20,660 nt of DNA from an uncultured Collinsella sp. (GTDB lineage: Bacteria > Actinomycetota > Coriobacteriia > Coriobacteriales > Coriobacteriaceae). How positions within the stretch are numbered: position 1 is the first letter of the stretch; each line of letters begins with the position of its first letter. The stretch spans positions 1-20,660 of the forward strand of contig URNU01000003.1 of assembly GCA_900549275.1 (NCBI GenBank), in the 5' to 3' direction. The notes beneath the pieces were generated by a model. That model saw only the letters and a program-made list of their open reading frames with translations, ran no database searches and was not told where the DNA came from. Positions 1-7,434 of the stretch are shown here, piece by piece. The position numbers were made by a program, and so were the translations under genes.

Positions 1-1
1 C

Positions 2-289
2 GTTCAGGTGCTCGACCTGACTGAGCTTTCCGATGTGTGCGACTACTTTGTCATCGCTACCGGCACCAACAACCGCCGGGTCGATTCCATCGTTGACGAG
101 ATCGAGGAGAAGGTCGCCGAGGCTTGCGGCGAGCATCCTTTCTCCATCGAGGGTCGCGAGCAGAAGACCTGGATGCTCATGGACTACGGTTCGGTTGTCG
201 TCCACGTCTTCACTCCCGAGGCGCGTGAGTTCTACCGCCTTGAAAAGCTCTGGGGTGACGCCCCCCAGCTTCCCCTCGACCTCCTCTAG
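2..289 (+). CDS. rsfS: Ribosomal silencing factor RsfS, 3' portion
   Basis: This frame is open from the window edge, so the 5' end is missing; 95 residues are visible. They match the RsfS (Iojap/DUF143) family: LDLTELSDVCDYFVIATG is the family core, followed by an Arg/Val-rich helix and the closing EAREFYRLEKLWGD segment. RsfS binds ribosomal protein L14 and blocks subunit joining in stationary phase or starvation (family knowledge). A GTG codon at position 8 is internal; family members are longer and the frame continues upstream of it. In many bacteria the gene follows nadD, which may lie just outside the window. A strong terminator follows the stop. Confidence 0.93.
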   Translation, partial: VQVLDLTELSDVCDYFVIATGTNNRRVDSIVDEIEEKVAEACGEHPFSIEGREQKTWMLMDYGSVVVHVFTPEAREFYRLEKLWGDAPQLPLDLL

Positions 290-332
290 TAGTTCATTTG
301 GGACGGGCTTTTTAGCTAACCTCTACCGTTCA

Positions 333-373
333 CCGGGCAGTTGCGCCATTCGCAGCTGCCCGGCTTTCTTTTT
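333..373 (+). terminator. Intrinsic terminator of rsfS
   Basis: A 13-bp stem (333-345 with 351-363, one T-G wobble) has a 5-base loop and is followed by a T-rich tract (ctttcttttt, 364-373). It lies between the rsfS stop and the 3' end of the convergent dinB. The other strand has no T-run next to the stem, so it should act mainly on rsfS transcription. Confidence 0.88.
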
Positions 374-383
374 GCCATAGGGA

Positions 384-1637
384 CTAATCGTTAAAGCGGG
401 ATTGACGGCCGAAGGATAGGGCGGTGTCGCCGAACTTGTCTCGGACGGCGTCGATTGCGACGGAGAGGTCGCGACGGTCGCTGGATTGGGCTCCGCGGTC
501 GTCGATTTCGCAGAACAGGTCGGTCTGGATGCCGCCCCGATGGTCAAAGTCGCTCATGCCGATGCCTGCTAAGCGAACGTGCATTCCTTCCTGCCAGATG
601 TTGTCGAGCAGTTCGATTGCAACCGCCACGAAGATGTTCTCATCGTCGGTCGGATGCGGCAGCCGGCGCTGTGCCGAGCGACCGCTTCCATACGAATACT
701 TGAGCTTGAGCGTCACCGTGGCTCCCGTTAGTCCCTGACGGCGCAGGCGGCGTCCCACTGACTCGCCCAACAGCGCAATCGCCGCTTCGATATCCCTACG
801 TTCAGTCAAATCTTTCGCAAAGGTGCGTTCATTGCTGACCGACTTGACCTCGCGCTCTTCATCGAGGCTCGTGACTTCGGAGATTTCGAGTCCCAGCGCA
901 CGCTGGCGCATGCGTTCGCCGTTGACGCCAAAAATAGAGGCCAAGGTGGATTCCGGTGCGCGTGACAGCTCGCCGAGCGTGTAGATGCGCATGCGGCGCA
1001 GTCGTTCCTCGGCTGAGCGCCCGATGCCACTCATGGCAGATACCGGCAGCGCGGCCAAAAAGCGCTGTTCGGTTCCGGGGCGCACGATGGTCAGCCCAAA
1101 CGGCTTGTCCCGCTCGCTTGCGATCTTTGCGACCGTCTTGTTGCAGCCCACGCCAATGGAGCAGGTCACTCCCAGCGCCGCCACGCGATCACTGATGCGC
1201 CGCGCAACCAACAGCGGGTCTTCGGGTGCAAAACGACCCGGTGTGATATCGATAAAGGCCTCGTCGATGGATACGCGCTCAACGCGCGGGGTCTCGTCGG
1301 CGAGAATCGCCATGACCTGCGCGCTGACCTCGTGGTAGCGATCGAAATGCCCATGTGTCCAAATGGCCTGCGGACAGAGACGTCGTGCCTCGGCCGAGGG
1401 CATGGCGGAGTGCACGCCAAAGCGACGCGCCTCGTATGAGCAGGTGGACACGACGCCACGCGAATCGGCGTCTCCGCCCACGATGAGCGGTTTTCCGCGC
1501 CATTCGGGATGGTCGAGCATCTCCACGCTCGCAAAAAACGCATCGAGGTCCATCAGGCCCACCGCCGGACCCGTCCAGGGCGGCGGCGTGACGCCCGCAG
1601 CATCCTCATAACCGTATGTATGTTCGCGTCTTTCCAT
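384..1637 (-). CDS. dinB: DNA polymerase IV (Y-family translesion polymerase)
   Basis: The product is 417 residues, within the usual range for DinB polymerases with an N-terminal extension. Visible motifs are the first metal-binding Asp (D30) and steric-gate Phe (F35) in MDLDAFFASVE, the finger motif SYEARRFGVHSAMP (67-80), the catalytic D125/E126 in RVSIDEAFID, and SIGVGCNKTVAKIASE (160-175). QTDLF at 371-375 fits the beta-clamp binding consensus. The enzyme copies past damaged template bases with low fidelity. It is the only minus-strand gene in the window, convergent with rsfS and divergent from rpsP. The first 28 residues lie before the conserved core; M29 is an alternative start. No Shine-Dalgarno sequence precedes the first ATG, but a TATACT box ends only 6 bases upstream of it, so the mRNA may be leaderless. 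I see no clear LexA box. Confidence 0.95.
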   Translation of the reverse strand: MERREHTYGYEDAAGVTPPPWTGPAVGLMDLDAFFASVEMLDHPEWRGKPLIVGGDADSRGVVSTCSYEARRFGVHSAMPSAEARRLCPQAIWTHGHFDRYHEVSAQVMAILADETPRVERVSIDEAFIDITPGRFAPEDPLLVARRISDRVAALGVTCSIGVGCNKTVAKIASERDKPFGLTIVRPGTEQRFLAALPVSAMSGIGRSAEERLRRMRIYTLGELSRAPESTLASIFGVNGERMRQRALGLEISEVTSLDEEREVKSVSNERTFAKDLTERRDIEAAIALLGESVGRRLRRQGLTGATVTLKLKYSYGSGRSAQRRLPHPTDDENIFVAVAIELLDNIWQEGMHVRLAGIGMSDFDHRGGIQTDLFCEIDDRGAQSSDRRDLSVAIDAVRDKFGDTALSFGRQSRFND

Positions 1638-1643
1638 GTCATG

Positions 1644-1649
1644 AGTATA
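1644..1649 (-). promoter_or_regulatory. Candidate dinB -10 box (TATACT), possibly leaderless
   Basis: On the minus strand TATACT is followed by six bases and then the dinB ATG at 1637. A start site about 7 bases downstream of the -10 would fall on the A of the start codon. The -35 position (cgcacc, 1667-1672) is a poor match. The absence of a ribosome binding site before this ATG agrees with a leaderless message, which is common in Actinobacteria. This is inferred from sequence alone. Confidence 0.45.
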
Positions 1650-1753
1650 CCGCGCAGCTCATGTGGGGTGCGTGTATGTGCTTGCAAATCCCGAATTCTT
1701 GTCTAAGATATGGATTTGCCCTCGACTACACCGAAGAAGTTGGTCTCACGGAC

Positions 1754-1782
1754 TTCACCTGCCCGCGTCGATGGCGTATTAT
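1754..1782 (+). promoter_or_regulatory. Candidate sigma-A promoter of the rpsP operon
   Basis: TTCACC (1754-1759) and TATTAT (1777-1782) are 17 bases apart, with 4/6 and 5/6 matches to the -35 and -10 consensus. The predicted start near 1789 gives a leader of about 50 bases containing a small hairpin (GCAGC 1805-1809 with GCTGC 1815-1819) just before the ribosome binding site. A second weaker pair, TTGCAA (1682) and TAAGAT (1704), lies upstream. Confidence 0.6.
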
Positions 1783-1825
1783 GTTCAACTGTTTGTTTGT
1801 AGTTGCAGCCTAAAGCTGCTTGGTT

Positions 1826-1841
1826 GGAGGAGTTTCCTTTG
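1826..1841 (+). promoter_or_regulatory. Ribosome binding site fixing a TTG start for rpsP
   Basis: GGAGG at 1826-1830 is 8 bases before the TTG at 1839. That TTG begins the conserved S16 N-terminus (M-AVKIRLARHG). An upstream in-frame TTG at 1803 would add 12 residues not found in S16 proteins and has no such site. Confidence 0.85.
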
Positions 1842-2180
1842 GCAGTCAAGATTCGCCTTGCTCGTCACGGCGCTAAGAAGCGTCCGTACTACCGTGTCGT
1901 CGTCGCCGATTCCCGCGCCCCGCGTGACGGTCGTATCATCGAGGAGGTTGGCCGCTACAACCCGATGACCGCCCCCAAGACCATCAACCTCGACCTCGAG
2001 AAGATCGCCGACTGGCAGTCCAAGGGCGCTCAGCTCACCGACGCCGTCGCCGCTCTGGTCAAGGCCGCCAACGAGGGCGAGAAGACCGAGACCGTCGTCA
2101 AGAAGTCCAAGAAGCAGCTCGCCAAAGAGGCCGAGGCCGCTAAGGCTGCCGCTGAGGCCGCTGAGGGCGCCGAGGAGTAA
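1839..2180 (+). CDS. rpsP: 30S ribosomal protein S16
   Basis: The 113-residue product begins AVKIRLARHGAKKRPYYRVV after the initiator and continues with VADSRAPRDGRIIEEVGRYNP, the classic bS16 core (residues 1-80). The last 30 or so residues are a Lys/Ala/Glu-rich tail, as in other high-GC Gram-positive S16 proteins. S16 binds 16S rRNA early in small-subunit assembly. The start is TTG, set by a well-spaced GGAGG. It is the first gene of an operon with khpA, rimM, trmD and lepB; only 3 bases separate its stop from the next start. Confidence 0.97.
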   Translation: MAVKIRLARHGAKKRPYYRVVVADSRAPRDGRIIEEVGRYNPMTAPKTINLDLEKIADWQSKGAQLTDAVAALVKAANEGEKTETVVKKSKKQLAKEAEAAKAAAEAAEGAEE

Positions 2181-2183
2181 ATC

Positions 2184-2468
2184 GTGCCTGAGGTTGACGC
2201 TGCACAGCTCGAGGGTGAGGCAATGCTCTCAGATCGCATCGCCGATCTCGTCGAATATCTCGTTGTTCAGATCGTCGACGACCCGGATTCCGTGAGCCTT
2301 GAGGTCATCGACGGTGACGACGCCTCCACGATTGAGGTTTCGGTTGCCGAGGATGACGTCGCTAAGGTCATCGGCCGTCGTGGCCGTACCATCAAGGCCA
2401 TTCGCACGCTCGCCCGTGCACTGGCCGCTCGCCTCGACACTGCAGTCGAGGTAGAGGTTCTGGGCTAG
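2184..2468 (+). CDS. khpA: KH-domain RNA-binding protein KhpA
   Basis: This small protein (94 residues from the GTG at 2184) carries a single type II KH domain with the RNA-binding loop IGRRGRTIKAIR (GRRG at 64-67). Members of this family (YlqC/KhpA) lie between rpsP and rimM in many Gram-positive genomes and bind RNA, often with KhpB. Two starts are possible. The GTG is 6 bases after a GAGGAG and fits tight coupling to rpsP. The ATG at 2223 would give 81 residues, closer to the usual family length, with a GAGGG 7 bases upstream. I cannot decide between them; the domain assignment does not depend on this. Confidence 0.9.
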   Translation: MPEVDAAQLEGEAMLSDRIADLVEYLVVQIVDDPDSVSLEVIDGDDASTIEVSVAEDDVAKVIGRRGRTIKAIRTLARALAARLDTAVEVEVLG

Positions 2469-2472
2469 GACC

Positions 2473-2994
2473 TTGAGGTCCCAGTACAAAAACATCGCCC
2501 GTGTGGTCAAGCCGCACGGAAGGAAGGGGGAGGTCCTCGCGCAGCCGCTGCGGGGGCTTCCTTCTGTATTGACGCCGGGTATGCGCGTCGCCTTGACGCC
2601 GCCGGCGCTCAAGCGCGACCGTTTTTGCACGGTCGTATCCGTCACCGATACGGGCGATGGCAATCTGGTCTCGTTTGAGGGCATAAACGACTTGACGGCC
2701 GCCGAGGGCATCACCGGATGCTACGTACTGGCAGACCGTGACGATTTTGAGCTCGATTCGCTCGACGCCGCCTATACGGACCTGATGGGTCGCGAGGTGG
2801 TCGACGAGCGTTTTGGCTCGCTCGGCACGATTGTCGAGATCATGTCGACGCCCGCTAACGACGTTTGGGTTGTCGAGGGCGATCGGTACGGCGAGGTACT
2901 GATTCCCGTGATCGAGCAGGTTGTGCTCGATCTTCCCGACACAGGAACAATTTCCGTCCACGTTATGGACGGCCTGATCGATATGGACAAGTAG
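2473..2994 (+). CDS. rimM: 16S rRNA processing protein RimM
   Basis: The 173-residue product has the RimM N-terminal beta-barrel signature ARVVKPHGRKGEVLAQPL near residues 9-26 and a C-terminal PRC-barrel (NDVWVVEGDRYGEVLIPVI, then LDLPD). RimM binds S19 in the 30S head and helps 16S maturation. The only plausible start is TTG at 2473, four bases after the khpA stop: the conserved core begins about eight residues later and no ATG or GTG fits. The nearest Shine-Dalgarno-like bases (AGGA, 2467-2470) are too close, so translation probably depends on coupling to khpA. Confidence 0.94.
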   Translation: MRSQYKNIARVVKPHGRKGEVLAQPLRGLPSVLTPGMRVALTPPALKRDRFCTVVSVTDTGDGNLVSFEGINDLTAAEGITGCYVLADRDDFELDSLDAAYTDLMGREVVDERFGSLGTIVEIMSTPANDVWVVEGDRYGEVLIPVIEQVVLDLPDTGTISVHVMDGLIDMDK

Positions 2995-3004
2995 GGAGGA
3001 CAAC

Positions 3005-3763
3005 ATGCTGATCGAGACCCTTTCGGTCTTTCCCGAGATGTTTGAGCCCGTCATGTCCACATCGATTTTGGGCCGCGCCCGCAAGGCCGGCCTTTTTGAT
3101 TTTAAGGCCTATAACCTGCGCGACTGGACGCACGACCGTCATCGTACCGTCGATGACGAGCCGTACGGCGGCGGGCAGGGCATGCTCATGAAGGTCGAGC
3201 CCATCGCCGAGGCCATCGAGGCTATCAGCTCCGAGGGTCCCAAGCCCACCGTGGTGTTCTTTACGCCCTGTGGCGAGCCCTTTACGCAGCATGTGGCCGA
3301 GCGCCTGCTCAAAAGCGAGCGCCTGCTGTTTGTATGCAGCCGCTACGAAGGCGTCGACGAGCGCGCGTATGCGTATGCCGACGAGCGCCTGTCGATTGGC
3401 GACTACGTGCTTACGGGCGGCGAGCTTCCCGCCATGGTCGTTGCCGACGCCGTTGTGCGTCTGATTCCCGGCGCCCTTGGTGACGAGATGAGCAACGTCG
3501 ATGAGTCGTTCTCGACTGCCGAGGACGGTGGCCTGCTCGAGTACGCGCAGTACACCCGCCCCGCCGAGTTCAACGGCGAGGGCGTGCCGCCGGTGCTCGT
3601 GAGCGGTGACCATGCCAAGGTAGACGCCTGGCGCCGTAAGAATGCCATCGAGCGCACCTGTCGCTGGCGTCCCGACCTGATCGAGACGGCGCGGCTTACG
3701 CCCGAGGAGCGCGCATACGCGCAGGACATCCTGGACGCATCGTATTCGCAGAGCGAGGAGTGA
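3005..3763 (+). CDS. trmD: tRNA (guanine-N1-)-methyltransferase TrmD
   Basis: The 252-residue product is full length for TrmD, the SPOUT-class enzyme that makes m1G37 in tRNAs with G36 and prevents +1 frameshifting. It shows YGGGQGMLMK (54-63), the knot segment CSRYEGVDER (111-120) and SIGDYVLTGGELPAMVVADA (130-149), where D148 matches the catalytic Asp of the E. coli enzyme, followed by a C-terminal helical domain with RRKNAIERT. GGGAGGA at 2994-3000 is 4 bases before the ATG. It is the fourth gene of the rpsP operon; its TGA lies 2 bases before the preferred lepB ATG. Confidence 0.97.
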   Translation: MLIETLSVFPEMFEPVMSTSILGRARKAGLFDFKAYNLRDWTHDRHRTVDDEPYGGGQGMLMKVEPIAEAIEAISSEGPKPTVVFFTPCGEPFTQHVAERLLKSERLLFVCSRYEGVDERAYAYADERLSIGDYVLTGGELPAMVVADAVVRLIPGALGDEMSNVDESFSTAEDGGLLEYAQYTRPAEFNGEGVPPVLVSGDHAKVDAWRRKNAIERTCRWRPDLIETARLTPEERAYAQDILDASYSQSEE

Positions 3764-3765
3764 GA

Positions 3766-4329
3766 ATGGTTCCATCGCAGCATTCCGTGCTAAAGGGTGC
3801 GTTTGAGTGGATCGCGGTCGTCGCGATCGCACTGGTCGCCACCTTCTTGATTCGCTCGTTTGTGGTCGAACCCTTTGTGGTGCCCACCGGCTCCATGGAG
3901 TCCACGATCGAGATCGGCGACCAGATCCTGGCGCAAAAGGTGAGCCTTGAGCTCGGCCAGCCCGTCAGCCAAGGCGATATCGTGGTGTTCCACAACCCCG
4001 ATGGCACCTCCGAGCACGATGTTCTCGTCAAGCGTGTTATTGCCACGGCCGGCCAGACGGTCGACCTTCAGGACGGCAAGGTGGTCGTTGACGGCCAGGC
4101 GCTCGACGAGGGCTACACGACCGGCATGAGCTGGCCGCTTTCGGTCCAGGCTCCCGGCGCTCAGGTGAGCTATCCCTACACCGTTCCCGACGGGTGTGTG
4201 TGGGTGATGGGCGACAACCGCGAAAACTCTGCCGACTCACGCTACTTTGGTCCCGTCGATCGCTCTGATTTGATCGCTGTGGCACTCGTTCGCTACTGGC
4301 CGCTCAACCGCATCGGCGCTATCGACTAA
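3766..4329 (+). CDS. lepB: Signal peptidase I
   Basis: The 187-residue product is a short Gram-positive-type signal peptidase I. One N-terminal membrane segment spans about residues 13-32, followed by PTGSMEST with nucleophile Ser43, LVKRVIATAG with general-base Lys89, and the conserved GDNRENSADSRYFGPV block near the C-terminus. It removes signal peptides on the outer face of the membrane. I chose the ATG at 3766 because GGAG (3757-3760) is 5 bases upstream; a GTG at 3760 overlapping the trmD stop would add two residues but has no well-placed ribosome site. In M. tuberculosis lepB follows rplS, whereas here it follows trmD directly. Confidence 0.96.
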   Translation: MVPSQHSVLKGAFEWIAVVAIALVATFLIRSFVVEPFVVPTGSMESTIEIGDQILAQKVSLELGQPVSQGDIVVFHNPDGTSEHDVLVKRVIATAGQTVDLQDGKVVVDGQALDEGYTTGMSWPLSVQAPGAQVSYPYTVPDGCVWVMGDNRENSADSRYFGPVDRSDLIAVALVRYWPLNRIGAID

Positions 4330-4336
4330 AAACCGC

Positions 4337-4342
4337 TATAGT
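4337..4342 (+). promoter_or_regulatory. Possible -10 box upstream of glyQ
   Basis: TATAGT lies in the 59-base gap between lepB and glyQ, about 40 bases before the glyQ start. No good -35 lies 16-18 bases upstream, so this is weak; glyQ may also be read from the rpsP promoter, since no terminator lies between. The gap is too short for a T-box leader. Confidence 0.3.
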
Positions 4343-4388
4343 ACAGTACCTAACCGTGTAATCGTTTCGACGAGGGGATATTAGAGGC

Positions 4389-5300
4389 ATGAACGCTTCA
4401 TCGCTTTCCTTCCAAGACATCATCCTGCGCCTCCAGCAGTACTGGGGCGAGCAGGGCTGCGTCATTATGCAGCCCTATGACTCCGAGGTCGGTGCCGGTA
4501 CCTTCCACACCGCGACCACGCTGCGCTCGCTCGGTCCTGCCGAGTGGCGCACCTGCTACGCTCAGCCCTGCCGCCGTCCTGCCGACGGCCGCTACGGCGA
4601 GAATCCCAACCGCATGCAGCACTACTATCAGTTCCAGGTGCTCATTAAGCCGTCGCCGGTCAACGCCCAGGAGCTTTACCTGGGGTCTCTTGCCGCTATC
4701 GGTTTGGACCCCAACGACCATGACGTCCGTTTTGTCGAGGATGACTGGGAGAGCCCGACCCTGGGCGCCTGGGGCCTTGGCTGGGAGGTCTGGCTCAACG
4801 GCATGGAGGTCACGCAGTTTACGTACTTCCAGCAGGTAGGCGGCATCGAGGTCGACCCTGTGCCCGTCGAGATCACCTATGGTCTGGAGCGCATCGCCAT
4901 GTACGCCCAGGGCGTCAACTCCGTCTACGATCTGGTATGGAGCTATCTGCCCGACGGCACGCCTATGACCTATGGCGACGTGTTCCTGGAGAACGAGCGC
5001 GAGTTTAGCGCCTATAACTTTGAGGTCGCCAACGTCGAGATGATGCGTCAGAAGTTTGACGACTACGAGGCCGAGTGCCACTCCTGCCTGGAGCGCAAGC
5101 TGCCGCTGCCCGCATACGACTGCGTCATGAAGTGCAGCCATGCCTTCAACCTGCTCGATGCTCGCGGTGCGCTGTCCGCGGTCGAGCGTGCCAACTACAT
5201 CCTGCGCGTCCGCGCCGTCGCCAAGGCGTGCTGCGAGGCCTATATGGCCGAGGTCGCTGGAGTCAACGAGAATGCCGACCAGGAAGGCGAGGTGGCGTAA
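4389..5300 (+). CDS. glyQ: Glycyl-tRNA synthetase alpha subunit
   Basis: The 303-residue product matches the bacterial GlyRS alpha chain in length and motifs: FQDIILRLQQYWGEQGCVIM at the start, EVGAGTFHTATTLRSLGP (residues 32-49), AQPCRRPADGRYGENPNRMQ, and TYGLERIAMYAQGV. This subunit holds the class II catalytic core that activates glycine and works as an alpha2beta2 tetramer with GlyS. A purine-rich stretch (gagggg, about 12 bases upstream) and gagg one base before the ATG are the only ribosome-site candidates. glyS starts 3 bases after its stop. The two-chain form is notable because most Actinobacteria carry the unrelated single-chain enzyme. Confidence 0.98.
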   Translation: MNASSLSFQDIILRLQQYWGEQGCVIMQPYDSEVGAGTFHTATTLRSLGPAEWRTCYAQPCRRPADGRYGENPNRMQHYYQFQVLIKPSPVNAQELYLGSLAAIGLDPNDHDVRFVEDDWESPTLGAWGLGWEVWLNGMEVTQFTYFQQVGGIEVDPVPVEITYGLERIAMYAQGVNSVYDLVWSYLPDGTPMTYGDVFLENEREFSAYNFEVANVEMMRQKFDDYEAECHSCLERKLPLPAYDCVMKCSHAFNLLDARGALSAVERANYILRVRAVAKACCEAYMAEVAGVNENADQEGEVA

Positions 5301-5303
5301 GCC

Positions 5304-7400
5304 ATGGCAGACGCTAAGGATTTCCTGTTTGAGATCGGTACGGAGGAAATGCCCTCTGCACCGCTGAACAATGCCGTCAAGCAGCTTGGCACCATGATCG
5401 CCAAGGGCCTCGACGAGGCCGGTCTGGCCCATGGCGAGGTCCGCGTGATCTCGAGCCCGCGTCGTCTGGCTGCGCTCGTGGCCAACGTCGCCACCGCGAC
5501 CGATGAGGTCCATGAGGTCAAGCGCGGCCCCGCGGCAAACATTGCCTTTGATGCCGACGGCAACGCCACCAAGGCCGCCCAGGGCTTTGCCCGCAAGTGC
5601 GGTGTGGCTGCCGAGGACCTGGTACGTCGCGAGGACACCGACGGTCGCGAGTATGTGTTCGCCGAGAAGAACATTCCCTCTGCACCGGCTACGCCGATTC
5701 TGACCGCTCTGTGCGAGAAGACCATCGCCGGCCTGCAGTGGCCCAACTACCGCAGCCAGCGCTGGGGCCACGAGCACGCTACGTTTGTTCGTCCGGTCCG
5801 TTGGATCTGCTGTCTTTTGGGTGAGGACGTTGTGCCTGTGTCGTTTGCCGACGTGACGAGTGGCAACATCACGCGTGGTCATCGCGTACTTGGCCCTGGT
5901 GACCATGTGGTCGCCAGCCCCGCCGTCTACGAGCAGGTGCTCGAGGACGCCGGCGTGCTCTCTGCCGAGCGTCGTCGTGAGGCCATCCTTGCCGGTATCG
6001 CCGAGGTCGAGGCCGCTCGCCCCGGCTGTCATGTTGACACGCCCAAGAAGGTCTTTGAGGAGGTCATCAACCTCTGCGAGTGGCCGACGGTGCTTGTCGG
6101 TACCTTCGACGAGGAGTTCCTCAAGGTCCCGCACGAGATCATCTGCGAGTCCATGCTCACCAACCAGCGCTACTTCCCGATCTATGACGGCGAGGGCAAG
6201 CTGACGCGTGAGTTCGTGGTCGTTTCCAACAGCAAGCCCGAGAATGCCGAGCGCGTGATCGACGGCAACGAGCGCGTCGTGCGCGCCCGTCTGGACGATG
6301 CCAAGTTCTTCTACGAGGAGGACCTGAAGATCTCCCTCGACGAGTTCCGCGAGCGTCTGGCCAAGGTCGCCTTCCAGGAGAAGCTCGGTAGCGTGCTCGC
6401 CAAGTCCGAGCGCATTGAGCAGCTCGCGCTCGCCATCGCCCGTGAGGCCCATCTGGGCGCCCACCTTGCCGCCGATGCCGCTCGCGCCGCTCACCTGTGC
6501 AAGGCCGACCTGGTGTCCAACGCCGTCGTCGAGTTCACGAGCCAACAGGGCGTGATGGGCGGTTATTATGCCTCTGCGATGGGGGAGAACGACGAGGTCG
6601 CCCATGCCATTCGCGATCACTATCGCCCCCGCTTTGCCGGCGATGAGCTGCCCGAGGGCACCGCTGGCTGCATCGTGGCCTGTGCCGACAAGCTCGATAC
6701 CATTGCCGGTATCTTTGCCATCGGCGAGCCCCCGACCGGTTCTTCCGATCCGTACGCGCTGCGCCGCGCCGCCATCGGCATCATCAACATCCTGCGCGAT
6801 CGCCTGCCGATTGACCCCACGTCGCTGATTGACTTTGCCCTTGAGCTCTATAGCGAGCAGGGCATTGAGTTTGACGCCGCCGAGGTCGCCCAGCAGGTCC
6901 GCGACTTCTTCCACGGCCGCCTGGTGAGCATGGCCCGCGATGAGAAGATTCCTGCCGATACCGTCGCCGCCGTCTCTGCGGTGCACATCATCGCCCCGTC
7001 CGTCTTCTTCGCCCGCTGCGCCGCGCTCGACGAGGCCCGCAAGAACGACGCCGAGACCTTCGACAACCTGGCTACCGCCTATGCCCGCGCCGCGCACATC
7101 TCCAAGCCCGAGCTGGGTGCGGAGTACGACCGCAGCCTGATGGGCGAGGTTGAGCTCGCGCTCGCCGACGCCTCCGAGGCTGCTCAGACCGCTGTCGATG
7201 CCGCCCTTGCTGCCGAGGATTACCCGGCCGCATTCTCCGCTCTTGCAGCTCTGCGTGCTCCCATCGACCGCTTCTTCGACGAGGTTATGGTCATGGACAA
7301 GGACGAGCAGCTCCGCGATAATCGCCTTAAGCTGCTCAACCGCTTCGAGGCCGTTTTCTCCGGCATCGCAAACATCGGTGAGCTTGCTCGCAAAAAGTAA
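5304..7400 (+). CDS. glyS: Glycyl-tRNA synthetase beta subunit
   Basis: The 698-residue product is full length for the GlyRS beta chain, which recognises tRNA-Gly and partners GlyQ. It begins KDFLFEIGTEEMPSAPLNNA, as family members do, has the central motif MLTNQRYFPIYDGEGKLT, a degenerate HD-like region, the signature GSSDPYALRRAAIGIINILR, and a C-terminal anticodon-binding (DALR-like) domain ending LLNRFEAVFSGIANIGELAR. It is tightly coupled to glyQ. A very long open frame on the opposite strand across glyQ and glyS is a codon-usage shadow. No terminator follows; ppsR starts 34 bases later, so the three genes are probably cotranscribed. Confidence 0.98.
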   Translation: MADAKDFLFEIGTEEMPSAPLNNAVKQLGTMIAKGLDEAGLAHGEVRVISSPRRLAALVANVATATDEVHEVKRGPAANIAFDADGNATKAAQGFARKCGVAAEDLVRREDTDGREYVFAEKNIPSAPATPILTALCEKTIAGLQWPNYRSQRWGHEHATFVRPVRWICCLLGEDVVPVSFADVTSGNITRGHRVLGPGDHVVASPAVYEQVLEDAGVLSAERRREAILAGIAEVEAARPGCHVDTPKKVFEEVINLCEWPTVLVGTFDEEFLKVPHEIICESMLTNQRYFPIYDGEGKLTREFVVVSNSKPENAERVIDGNERVVRARLDDAKFFYEEDLKISLDEFRERLAKVAFQEKLGSVLAKSERIEQLALAIAREAHLGAHLAADAARAAHLCKADLVSNAVVEFTSQQGVMGGYYASAMGENDEVAHAIRDHYRPRFAGDELPEGTAGCIVACADKLDTIAGIFAIGEPPTGSSDPYALRRAAIGIINILRDRLPIDPTSLIDFALELYSEQGIEFDAAEVAQQVRDFFHGRLVSMARDEKIPADTVAAVSAVHIIAPSVFFARCAALDEARKNDAETFDNLATAYARAAHISKPELGAEYDRSLMGEVELALADASEAAQTAVDAALAAEDYPAAFSALAALRAPIDRFFDEVMVMDKDEQLRDNRLKLLNRFEAVFSGIANIGELARKK

Positions 7401-7434
7401 GCCAGCCTGCGCATAAGCGCAAAAGGAGCCCCGC

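Noticed and set aside
1600..1650. LexA (SOS) box at dinB
   Set aside because: CGAAC occurs near the dinB start but the matching GTTCG half is absent at the required spacing.
1616..1838. Small gene in the dinB-rpsP gap
   Set aside because: Open frames here are short, overlap the predicted promoter and the start of rpsP, and have no ribosome site or recognisable product.
4330..4388. T-box riboswitch before glyQ
   Set aside because: The gap is only 59 bases, with no specifier loop, T-box sequence or terminator.
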